A stretch of DNA of 18,430 nt from Treponema sp. (GTDB lineage Bacteria; Spirochaetota; Spirochaetia; Treponematales; Breznakiellaceae): contig JAISEB010000122.1 in NCBI GenBank assembly GCA_031264395.1, positions 1-18,430 on the forward strand, in the 5' to 3' direction. Within the stretch, counting starts at the first letter, position 1, and every line of letters starts with the position of its first letter. Below, in pieces: positions 6,963 to 14,241 of the stretch. A model generated the notes under the pieces. It was not told the origin of the DNA, did no database searches, and was given only the letters and a program-made list of their open reading frames with translations. The position numbers and the translations under genes are program-made.

Positions 6963-7711
6963 GCCTCAGTTTTCAAAACGTAGAGACAACCCTGGGAAAG
7001 ACCAAAATCCTCAAAGGCGTCAGCCTGAGTGCGGCGGACGGCAAGCTGACAGGCATTGTAGGTCCCAACGGCAGCGGAAAATCAACTCTTATTAAAACTC
7101 TGTTTTCACTGGCGGGTTTGGACAGCGGCATGGTAACGGTAAACGATGTGGACATAAAGCGCATGAGCAGGAAACAGTTAGCCCGGCACGTTGGTTATGT
7201 CGGACAGGAAATGAACTATTCCTTTGACTTTACCGTGAAGGAAGTGGTGGCCATGGGCTGTTTCCCCCGGGTACGGGCGGATAGGACCAGGAGGGTAATT
7301 GAAAATTCTGTTGACGAGGCCCTGGCGGTCTTGGGGATAAGCGAATTCGCGGAACGCAGCATACTGACCCTGTCGGGGGGTGAAAAAAGGATGACCTTTC
7401 TTGCCCGGGCTGTGGCCCAGGGGGTCGGAACCATTGTGCTGGACGAACCGACAAATCACCTGGACATCAGGCACCAACTTTTTATTTTGGATTATCTTAA
7501 AAACAGCGGCAAGACAATCCTTTTGGTAATCCATGACCTTGGCCTGGCAGCGCGGTACTGTGATATTCTTTACCTCATGTACGGCGGACGCGCGGTGGCT
7601 TATGGCGCCCCGGAAGCCGTCCTGACCAGGGAAAATGTTTTGGATGTTTTTGGCGTAAACGGATCGGTACGCCAGGACGCTGAGGGCAGACTTATGTTTT
7701 TATTGGATTAA
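6959..7711 (+). CDS. ABC transporter ATP-binding protein, importer 1 (BtuD/FecE type)
   Basis: This 250-residue ATPase is read from a GTG start at 6959, supported by GGAG at 6948-6951 (7-nt spacing) and the 4-bp overlap with the permease stop. A longer upstream frame would read through permease sequence and is not credible. Motifs: Walker A GPNGSGKST (35-43), Q-loop Gln83, signature LSGGE (138-142), Walker B TIVLDEP (158-164, catalytic Glu163), D-loop NHLD, switch His192. It energises import through the permease encoded immediately upstream. The end of the gene is 5 bp from the cbiK start. The product is complete and family-typical. Confidence 0.93.
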   Translation: MSLSFQNVETTLGKTKILKGVSLSAADGKLTGIVGPNGSGKSTLIKTLFSLAGLDSGMVTVNDVDIKRMSRKQLARHVGYVGQEMNYSFDFTVKEVVAMGCFPRVRADRTRRVIENSVDEALAVLGISEFAERSILTLSGGEKRMTFLARAVAQGVGTIVLDEPTNHLDIRHQLFILDYLKNSGKTILLVIHDLGLAARYCDILYLMYGGRAVAYGAPEAVLTRENVLDVFGVNGSVRQDAEGRLMFLLD

Positions 7712-7716
7712 AATTG

Positions 7717-8547
7717 ATGGAATCGAAAAACAATCATCAAACTTCGGTTTCGGACCTTACAAAACCTCCGGCGATCCTCGTCGTCAGTTTCGGCACAAGC
7801 TACAACAAAACCCGTGGGGAAACCATCGGTGCCATTGAATCCGCCATTGCCTCGGCCTATCCCGCCCGGGAAGTGCACAGGGCTTTCACAAGCAAAACCG
7901 TCATTAACATTATCGCCCGGCGGGACGGCGAAAAGATCGATACGGTTACCGAGGCCATGGAACGCCTTGCCGCATGGGGTACACGGGAACTCACCGTGCA
8001 GCCCACGCATTTCATAAGCGGTTTTGAATACGAGGGCGCCATTGCCGCCATCAAAGCTTACGGGAAAAATTTTTGTTCAATCAAATACGGAAGGCCCCTT
8101 TTAAGTTCCGCCGGGGACTACCGTGATCTGATAACCGCCCTTGCGGCTGAAGCAAAGGGGTTTGACGACGGAGACACGGCGATGGTCTATATGGGCCATG
8201 GTACGGAACACCCTGCCAACGCTTCCTACGCCAGACTCAACAATGAACTACAGGCAGCCGGTTTGTCCCGTTTTGTCGTTGGCACCGTGGAAGCCGAACC
8301 CGGCCTGGAAGACGTAATCGCCTCGGTAAAGGCCCTTGGTCTAAAACGGGTTCTCCTCTCCCCGCTGATGGTTGTGGCCGGGGATCACGCGAATAACGAC
8401 ATGGCCGGCAGCGGAAACGATTCATGGAAGAACGTTTTAGAGGCCAGCGGATTCAATGTCGCGGTAAAGCTTCGCGGCCTTGGAGAACTACCCGGAATAC
8501 AGGCGATGTTTGTCAGGCACGTCAATGAGGCTGAGTGTAACCCTTGA
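7717..8547 (+). CDS. cbiK: Sirohydrochlorin cobaltochelatase CbiK
   Basis: This single-subunit class II chelatase, 276 residues, inserts Co(II) into sirohydrochlorin, the committing step of the anaerobic B12 route. It opens after a short tail with ILVVSFGTSYNKTRGE, then has FTSKTVINIIARRDGEKIDT and QPTHFISGFEYEG. The metal-binding/catalytic region MGHGTEHPANASYA holds His161, equivalent to His145 of Salmonella CbiK. VVAGDHANNDMAG holds His224, equivalent to His207. There is no signal peptide, so it is cytoplasmic, unlike periplasmic CbiK variants of some sulfate reducers. The ATG at 7717 is preferred over a TTG one codon earlier; the ribosome-binding site is weak. It sits between the two importers, in a riboswitch-controlled operon. 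This argues that the CobN-like protein at the left edge is not needed for cobalt insertion in ring synthesis. Confidence 0.96.
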   Translation: MESKNNHQTSVSDLTKPPAILVVSFGTSYNKTRGETIGAIESAIASAYPAREVHRAFTSKTVINIIARRDGEKIDTVTEAMERLAAWGTRELTVQPTHFISGFEYEGAIAAIKAYGKNFCSIKYGRPLLSSAGDYRDLITALAAEAKGFDDGDTAMVYMGHGTEHPANASYARLNNELQAAGLSRFVVGTVEAEPGLEDVIASVKALGLKRVLLSPLMVVAGDHANNDMAGSGNDSWKNVLEASGFNVAVKLRGLGELPGIQAMFVRHVNEAECNP

Positions 8548-8600
8548 TTAAACGCCATGTTTCCGCTAATCTTTTTTATCTGGGGAAGTTGGGAGACCTA

Positions 8601-9575
8601 ATGAAAATACTTCCGGTTATTGCGTTGATTACGCTTACATTGCTTTTTTGCTCCTGCAATACTGAGAAAGAGAAGGGCGCCGGAAACGCGGCGATGGTTC
8701 CGGTTTCCGCCGGTTCCGGTCCCGTTAGTTTTATTGACGATGACGGCAGGACCATCGTTGTTGACAAACCGGCGAAACGTATCATCTCCCTCTATTCGGC
8801 GCACACGGAGAATATCTTTTGGCTTGGCGCGGGAGCTTCCGTGATTGGAGGCCACAAAACCTGCACCTGGCCGCCCGAAGCGGCGCCGCTGGCTGTGTAC
8901 GATTATACCGGCGACCCGGAATATGTGATCGCCGGGGAACCCGATCTGGTCCTTACCGCGCCGAGGATAAGCCGCGCTCACGCCGATTACCTTTCGGCTC
9001 TTGAAAAGGCGGGGATTAGGGTGGTTTCCCTCTACACGGATGTCTTTGACGATTTTGACGAGTACATTCGGCGTCTGGCCCTTCTCTGCGGGGTTGACGC
9101 TTCCGGGCGGCTCGCCGAATTTCACGGGCGCCTTGAGGCGATCCGCGCCAAAACCGCCGCCATTCCCGAAAGCGCACGGAAGCGGGCGTTTTTTGAGGCC
9201 GCAGAAAATCATTTACGGACGGTGGTGCCGGGTTCCTTTCCCGCCCTTGCCATTGAGTTCGCCGGGGCCGTCAACGCGGTCGTAAACGCGGAACCGGTCT
9301 ACAAGGGAAGCTCAATGGCGTCCTTCGGTCTTGAACGGGTGATGGAAATAGCCGGGAATATCGATGTCTATATAGCCCAGAGCGGCGCAATGAACCGGAC
9401 CGTCAGCGTTGAATCAATAAAGGCCCGCCCCGGCTATGGGGCGATCAAAGCGGTCAATGACGGACGTGTCTATATAATAGATGAAAGGCTCATATCCTCA
9501 CCGACTTCCCGTTTTTTGGACGGCATTGAGAAACTCGCCGGTTTTATTTACCCGGAGCCGCAATGGGAACCGTGA
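8601..9575 (+). CDS. ABC transporter substrate-binding lipoprotein, importer 2
   Basis: The 324-residue product begins MKILPVIALITLTLLFCSCN, a lipoprotein signal peptide with lipobox FCSC (probable lipidated Cys19). The start at 8601 has GGGAG 5 nt upstream (8591-8595). An upstream in-frame TTG at 8544 would bury the signal sequence and is rejected. BtuF/FecB family features: FIDDDGRTIVVDKPAKRIISLYSAHTEN at the N-lobe, YVIAGEPDLVLTAPR, a long linking helix around residues 160-200, an EFAGAVNAVVN segment, and a terminal KAVNDGRVYIIDERLIS. It is only distantly similar by eye to the importer 1 SBP, so the two probably differ in ligand. A 53-bp gap separates it from cbiK and contains no promoter or terminator that I can see. 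Its end overlaps the next permease by 13 bp. Confidence 0.87.
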   Translation: MKILPVIALITLTLLFCSCNTEKEKGAGNAAMVPVSAGSGPVSFIDDDGRTIVVDKPAKRIISLYSAHTENIFWLGAGASVIGGHKTCTWPPEAAPLAVYDYTGDPEYVIAGEPDLVLTAPRISRAHADYLSALEKAGIRVVSLYTDVFDDFDEYIRRLALLCGVDASGRLAEFHGRLEAIRAKTAAIPESARKRAFFEAAENHLRTVVPGSFPALAIEFAGAVNAVVNAEPVYKGSSMASFGLERVMEIAGNIDVYIAQSGAMNRTVSVESIKARPGYGAIKAVNDGRVYIIDERLISSPTSRFLDGIEKLAGFIYPEPQWEP

Positions 9576-10645
9576 TCCGCAAAACCGCCGGCGGGGGCGC
9601 CCTGTCCCTGTACCGGGAAAAGCGGCGGAAAGCCCGCGCGCTGACGGCGTTCCTTGCCGCCGCGCTTCCGGCTGCCGCGCTCTTGTCCCTGGGACAGGGG
9701 GTCATGGGTGTACCGCCTGATTGGACGGTCCGTATTGTGGCGGGAAAAATCGCCGGAATTCCATCGCTCTATGCGGGGTTCCCGGCGGGCGCCGCGGCGG
9801 TGATTTGGGAAATAAGGCTGCCGCGGATAATCTGCGGCCTCTGCATCGGCGCGGCCCTCGGCGCTTCGGGCGTGATTTTTCAGGCTATTTTACAGAATCA
9901 GCTTGCCGATCCCTATACCGTGGGCGTATCCAGCGGCGCGTCTTTCGGCGCTTCCCTTGCCATTTTCTGCAATACTGTTTTGGCATGGCATCTGCCCATA
10001 ACTCCGGCGGCCCTGGCTTTCGCGGGCCTGACCCTTGCGGCGGTGATCTTTATCGCAGAACGGGGGAACGGATTTCAGACAACAAATCTTATTATGGCGG
10101 GCATCATCGTAAGCGCCTTTTTTCAGGCGGGCCTGAGTTTTCTGAAAATGCTTTCCGGTGAAAACGTAAGCGCCATTGTCTTTTGGCTCATGGGGAGCCT
10201 TGCGGGGCGGGACTGGAAAGACGCCGCTCTCCTTGCCTTTACGCTTATTCCCGCCCTTACCCTGGCGGTGGTTTTTTCCGGGAGCCTGAACATCCTTTCC
10301 CTTGGGGAACGGGAAGCCCAGTCGCTGGGAATGAACGCGAAGCGGACGCGGTTTTTATTTCTCCTCCTCGGCGCTTGTATGACGGCGGTCTGCGTTTCCG
10401 TTGCCGGTATTATCGGCTTTGTAGGATTGGTTGTGCCCCATCTCCTGCGTTTTTCCGTAAGTTCAGATAACCGCCTTCTCACTCCCCTTGCGGCCCTCCT
10501 TGGGGCGATCCTCCTCTCGGCGGCGGACATGGCGGTCCGCCTTATCGGTACAGGTGAAATCCCCGTCGGCGTCCTCACAACCCTTTTGGGCGGACCTTTT
10601 TTCATTTGGGTTTTTATGAAAAGAAAAAACGGAGAACGGGTATGA
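9563..10645 (+). CDS. ABC transporter permease, BtuC/FecCD family, importer 2
   Basis: This 360-residue polytopic membrane protein has a first hydrophobic helix at about residues 27-48 after a basic N-terminus (REKRRKAR), consistent with the positive-inside rule. BtuC/FecCD motifs: IRLPRIICGLCIGAALGASG (84-103), NQLADPYTVGVSSGASFGA (112-130), LGEREAQSLGMNAKR (247-261, ATPase contact loop), IIGFVGLVVPHLLR (283-296) and EIPVGVLTTLLGGPFF (332-347). GGAG at 9554-9557 lies 5 nt before the ATG. The gene overlaps the SBP by 13 bp and the ATPase by 4 bp (ATGA). It is not a recent duplicate of the importer 1 permease, since only family motifs are shared. Confidence 0.93.
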   Translation: MGTVIRKTAGGGALSLYREKRRKARALTAFLAAALPAAALLSLGQGVMGVPPDWTVRIVAGKIAGIPSLYAGFPAGAAAVIWEIRLPRIICGLCIGAALGASGVIFQAILQNQLADPYTVGVSSGASFGASLAIFCNTVLAWHLPITPAALAFAGLTLAAVIFIAERGNGFQTTNLIMAGIIVSAFFQAGLSFLKMLSGENVSAIVFWLMGSLAGRDWKDAALLAFTLIPALTLAVVFSGSLNILSLGEREAQSLGMNAKRTRFLFLLLGACMTAVCVSVAGIIGFVGLVVPHLLRFSVSSDNRLLTPLAALLGAILLSAADMAVRLIGTGEIPVGVLTTLLGGPFFIWVFMKRKNGERV

Positions 10646-11448
10646 GTCTGCTTGAGGTAAAAGATCTGTCGTTCTCATACCGCGCCGCAAAAGAAGTGCT
10701 CCGGGGGATCAATTTCAGCATTGGGGCCGGGGAACATACCGCGTTGGTAGGCCCCAACGGATCAGGAAAGTCAACCCTCCTGGCGCTTCTGTCCGGTTAT
10801 CTGTCTCCGTCTTCGGGAGATGTGTATCTTGAGGGACAGCGGGTACGCGGTTTTTCTTTCCGGGAACGGGCCCGCCGCATAACCGTTCTTCCCCAGAACG
10901 CGGCTATTCCCTTTCCCTTTACCTGTTTTGAAACGGTACTGATGGGATTGTACCCCTTTGGCGCCTGCTTTTCGCCGCCCGGGGAACAGTCCCTTTCCCT
11001 GGCGGAGGATCTTATGCGGGAGACCCATGTATGGGAATACGCCGAAAAGAACGTGAATGAAATTTCAGGCGGCGAGTTTCAGCGGGTGATGTGTACCAGG
11101 GCGCTTGTGCAGGCCCTGGCCGGTATTGAAGAAGGGAGCCGCCGCCTTTTGCTCCTTGACGAGCCTTTCAGCGAACTGGACATAGCGTCCCGGGTTACGA
11201 TGATGAAACTCCTCAACCGCAAAGCCGCCGAATACGGCGTTACCGTTATCGGCGTACATCACGATCTGAATATCGCCGCCCGTTTCGCGGGCCGTGTGCT
11301 GGCGCTTCAAAACGGATGCCTCGCCGCGGATGGAAAACCCGGTGAAGTGTTTACCCTCCCCCTGTTCGCCGGGGTTTTTCATGTGAAGGCGGAAATACTT
11401 CCGGGGAAGGGCTTTATCTTTACAGACAGCCTGGAGGCAAAGGCATGA
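10642..11448 (+). CDS. ABC transporter ATP-binding protein, importer 2 (BtuD/FecE type)
   Basis: The 268-residue ATPase begins at the ATG at 10642, with GGAG at 10631-10634 and an ATGA overlap with the permease stop. Walker A GPNGSGKST (38-46), Q-loop LPQNAAIPF (83-91), signature ISGGE (141-145), Walker B LLLLDEP (169-175, Glu174), D-loop SELD and switch His207 (VHHDLN) are all intact. A C-terminal tail of about 40 residues follows the core. It powers importer 2. The stop overlaps cbiH by 4 bp (ATGA), so transport and ring-synthesis genes are translationally linked. Confidence 0.93.
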   Translation: MSLLEVKDLSFSYRAAKEVLRGINFSIGAGEHTALVGPNGSGKSTLLALLSGYLSPSSGDVYLEGQRVRGFSFRERARRITVLPQNAAIPFPFTCFETVLMGLYPFGACFSPPGEQSLSLAEDLMRETHVWEYAEKNVNEISGGEFQRVMCTRALVQALAGIEEGSRRLLLLDEPFSELDIASRVTMMKLLNRKAAEYGVTVIGVHHDLNIAARFAGRVLALQNGCLAADGKPGEVFTLPLFAGVFHVKAEILPGKGFIFTDSLEAKA

Positions 11449-12221
11449 AAAGGCTTTTTGTGGTCGGCACCGGGCCGGGGGATCCGAAGTTTCTTACCGA
11501 AGAAGCCCGGAAAGCCATTGCCCAAAGTGAATTTGTCGCGGGTTTCCCGCTGTATCTGGATCTGATTAGAGACCTGCTTGAAGGCAAGGAAACCTTCACC
11601 GCGCCCATGGGCAAAGAACTTGAACGCTGCAGGGCCGCCCTGGAAGCGGCACAGGCGGGAAAAACGGCGGCCCTGGTCTGTTCGGGAGACGCCGGTATTT
11701 ACGGCCTCGCGGGACTCGCCCTTGAACTCGCGCCGGAATACGGCGGTGTGGAAGTCGAGCTTATACCGGGACTGACGGCGGCTCTCTCCTGCGCGGCCCT
11801 TTTGGGCAGCCCCCTCACCAACGACTTCGCCGTTGTCAGCCTGAGCGATCTCCTTACCCCCTGGGACCTCATCGAAAAACGGCTTTCCGGAGCCGCCGCC
11901 GCGGGATTCGTCCTCTGCCTTTACAATCCGGGAAGCAGGGGGCGGAAAGGCCATCTTGAACGGGCCTGCGGCATCGTCCTCAGGCACCGGGACGCCCGCT
12001 CGGTATGCGGCGTGGTAAGAAACGCGGGCCGTGAAGGGCAGAGCCTTTTGGTTACAACCCTTGGCGAACTGCGAAGCATAACAGCCGATATGTTTACCAC
12101 GATCTTTATCGGCAATGAGGCGACAAAAAACATAGGCGGGAAAATGGTAACTTCCAGGGGGTATGCCTGGGCCGGGCATTGCACTCCGCCCGTGAACAGG
12201 CGGGTTAAAAATGAAGGATGA
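11445..12221 (+). CDS. cbiH: Cobalt-precorrin-3 C17-methyltransferase CbiH (CobJ family)
   Basis: This 258-residue SAM-dependent tetrapyrrole methylase performs C17 methylation with ring contraction of cobalt-factor III in the anaerobic route. Motifs: VVGTGPGDPKFLT (6-18), VCSGDAGIYGLA (78-89), IPGLTAALSCAALLG (107-121), SLSDLLTPW (132-140), LYNPGSRGRKGHL (159-171) and MVTSRGY (234-240). SLSDLLTPW and YNPGSRxR are typical of the CobJ/CbiH branch rather than CbiF or CbiL. CbiH is encoded alone here, not fused to CbiG, while CbiG is fused to CbiF downstream. It is coupled to the importer 2 ATPase by an ATGA overlap and overlaps the next gene by 11 bp. It is complete, and the operon with cbiK, cbiD and cbiG makes the anaerobic name CbiH preferable to CobJ. 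Confidence 0.95.
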   Translation: MKRLFVVGTGPGDPKFLTEEARKAIAQSEFVAGFPLYLDLIRDLLEGKETFTAPMGKELERCRAALEAAQAGKTAALVCSGDAGIYGLAGLALELAPEYGGVEVELIPGLTAALSCAALLGSPLTNDFAVVSLSDLLTPWDLIEKRLSGAAAAGFVLCLYNPGSRGRKGHLERACGIVLRHRDARSVCGVVRNAGREGQSLLVTTLGELRSITADMFTTIFIGNEATKNIGGKMVTSRGYAWAGHCTPPVNRRVKNEG

Positions 12222-14241
12222 AAAAATTTTTGTCTTCGCCGGAACAAGCGAAGGGCGCGTTTTTATTGAGGAACTTTTAAGGCGCGGCGGCGGAACAGGC
12301 GCCGTAACGGCCTTCACCGCGACGGATTACGGCGGAGAACTGCTCGCTTCTCTCGGCTGTGAAGTCCGTTCAGGCAGGCTGGACGAAAACGGGATGAAGA
12401 AGGTGATGGAAAGCGAAAAGCCCGCCTATGTGGTGGACGCAACCCATCCCTACGCCGTGGAAGCGAGTGAGAATATCAGGGCCGCCTGTGAAAAAACGGA
12501 AACCCGCTATTTGCGGCTCAGCAGAGACACCGGCGGCCCGGACATTCCGGGACTTGTCCGTGTCGCTTCAGCCGGGGAAGCCGCCGCTTTCCTGCGTGAA
12601 AAGAAGGGCGTTATTTTCCATGCCGCCGGGGTAAAGGAGGCCGCGCCCTTCGCCGTTGATGAAATGAAGGAACGGGTGTTTGTCCGGGTGCTTCCCATGG
12701 AAGAGAGCCTCCGCCAGTGCCGCGAGCTTGGCTTTCCCGCAAAAAACATCATCGCCATGCAAGGCCCCTTTGGCGAGGAGATTAACCGGGCCTTTTTCAT
12801 GCAGACAAAGGCCGCGTGGCTTGTAACCAAACAGTCAGGCGGGGCCGGCGGTTTTGATGAAAAGATCCGGGCCGCCTTGTCCTGCGGTGTTACGCCGGTG
12901 GTCATAAGGCCCCCCGCCGGTGATTTACCGGGCTATTCTATAGAAGAAATTTTCAGGCTGACAGGTTATGGGCGGGAACGGAACGGGGCCAATGAAAAAT
13001 CCCTGATCCTGATCGGTACGGGGCCCGGCGGCGAAGGCATGCTGACGGGGGAGGCTCTTGAGGCAATCGCCGGAAGCGATTGCGTGATTGGGGCGCGGCG
13101 TATTCTCCAGCGGCATGAAAAACTCATCGAGGGCAAAGAGCAGGCGGCCCTTTTTAATGCCGGGGAAATTATCAGTTTTATCGGACAAAGCGGCCGCGAT
13201 CGTTTCGCCGTGCTGCTCTCGGGCGACGGAGGCTTTTATTCCCTCGCAAAAACCCTCTTGCCTCCGGCCCGTGAAAAAGGATGGAAGACTGCCGTTCTTC
13301 CCGGCGTTTCCTCCCTTTCCTTTTTTTGCGCCCGTCTCGGCCTTCCCTGGGAAGACATAAAAACCATTTCCCTCCATGGTATCCGCGAAAGCTCAAGGGA
13401 ACAGATAAGCAATCTGATAAGCGGCGGAGTAATGAACAACCATGGTACTTTTTTCCTCACCGACGATAAAAACACCCCCGCGGAAATTTGCAAAATACTC
13501 GAAGCTAACGGTCTTGGCGGTATAAAGGTCAGCGCGGGCGAGAACCTGTCCCTGCCTGACGAGCGGATCCGGCAGGGGAAGGCCGCGGATTTCGCGAATC
13601 TTGAATTTTCACCTTTAAGCGTATTACTGGCGGAAAACCCTTCGCCTCATGACGCCTCTCTTTATAATTACGGGCTTGATGATTCTGTTTTTACCCGGGG
13701 CAAAGTCCCCATGACCAAAGGGGAGATCCGGACCCTGTCTCTTTCGCGTCTCCGTATCGGGGAAAGGGATGTTGTGTGGGATATCGGCGCGGGGACAGGA
13801 TCGGTCTCCTGCGAAGCGGCCCTCCGGGCCCGGTTTGGCCGGGTATACGCGGTGGAACGGGATGAGGAAGCCCTCTTTTTGCTTGGGGAAAACCGCGGCA
13901 AACTGGGGCTTTTCAACGTGGAAATCGTGCCCGGTGAGGCGCCCCAGGCGCTTGCGCCTCTTCCGCCGCCTGACGCTGTTTTTATCGGCGGTTCGGGCGG
14001 ACAGCTTCAGGCGCTTGTTGACGCGGGTCTTGCGAAAAACCCTTCCTGCCGTTTTGTCATCACCGCGATAACCCTGGAAACCATTGCCGAAACCGCCGCC
14101 CTGATCCGCCGGAGCGGGATTCGGGATGCAGAGATAACGCATATCGCCGTTTCACGATCCCAGGAAGCGGGGAACTACCATTTAATGAAGGCGGAAAATC
14201 CGGTTTACATTATTTCATTTTCAGGCGGAGGCGCCGCATGA
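12211..14241 (+). CDS. cbiJET: Triple fusion CbiJ-CbiE-CbiT: cobalt-precorrin-6A reductase / precorrin-7 C5- and precorrin-6B C15-methyltransferase
   Basis: One 676-residue frame holds three enzymes. CbiJ (about 1-252) reduces cobalt-precorrin-6A: VFAGTSEGR (8-16), YVVDATHPYAVEASENI (73-89), FHAAGVKEAAPF (136-147), VTKQSGGAGGF. CbiE (about 264-475), a class III methylase: LILIGTGPGGEGMLT (265-279), LLSGDGGFYSLA (335-346), LPGVSSLSFFCARLG (363-377). CbiT (about 490-672), a Rossmann SAM methylase that also decarboxylates the C12 acetate: SVFTRGKVPMTKGEIR (492-507), WDIGAGTGS (523-531), DAVFIGGSGG (588-597). CbiE plus CbiT alone would be the common CobL layout; adding CbiJ in front puts three consecutive steps on one chain. 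No stop or frameshift lies at the CbiJ/CbiE join (around residues 253-263). It is coupled on both sides (11-bp overlap with cbiH, ATGA with cbiA). Confidence 0.95.
   Translation: MKDEKIFVFAGTSEGRVFIEELLRRGGGTGAVTAFTATDYGGELLASLGCEVRSGRLDENGMKKVMESEKPAYVVDATHPYAVEASENIRAACEKTETRYLRLSRDTGGPDIPGLVRVASAGEAAAFLREKKGVIFHAAGVKEAAPFAVDEMKERVFVRVLPMEESLRQCRELGFPAKNIIAMQGPFGEEINRAFFMQTKAAWLVTKQSGGAGGFDEKIRAALSCGVTPVVIRPPAGDLPGYSIEEIFRLTGYGRERNGANEKSLILIGTGPGGEGMLTGEALEAIAGSDCVIGARRILQRHEKLIEGKEQAALFNAGEIISFIGQSGRDRFAVLLSGDGGFYSLAKTLLPPAREKGWKTAVLPGVSSLSFFCARLGLPWEDIKTISLHGIRESSREQISNLISGGVMNNHGTFFLTDDKNTPAEICKILEANGLGGIKVSAGENLSLPDERIRQGKAADFANLEFSPLSVLLAENPSPHDASLYNYGLDDSVFTRGKVPMTKGEIRTLSLSRLRIGERDVVWDIGAGTGSVSCEAALRARFGRVYAVERDEEALFLLGENRGKLGLFNVEIVPGEAPQALAPLPPPDAVFIGGSGGQLQALVDAGLAKNPSCRFVITAITLETIAETAALIRRSGIRDAEITHIAVSRSQEAGNYHLMKAENPVYIISFSGGGAA

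Noticed and set aside
8544..8600. Upstream TTG start for the importer 2 SBP
   Set aside because: It would place 19 residues in front of a textbook lipoprotein signal peptide, and the ATG at 8601 has a good ribosome-binding site.
4829..11448. Importers 1 and 2 as a recent tandem duplication
   Set aside because: The two SBPs, permeases and ATPases share family motifs only, and differ in length and linker sequences.
11379..12317. 312-codon minus-strand frame across cbiH
   Set aside because: Antisense to an unambiguous CbiH and crosses two gene boundaries; no motifs.
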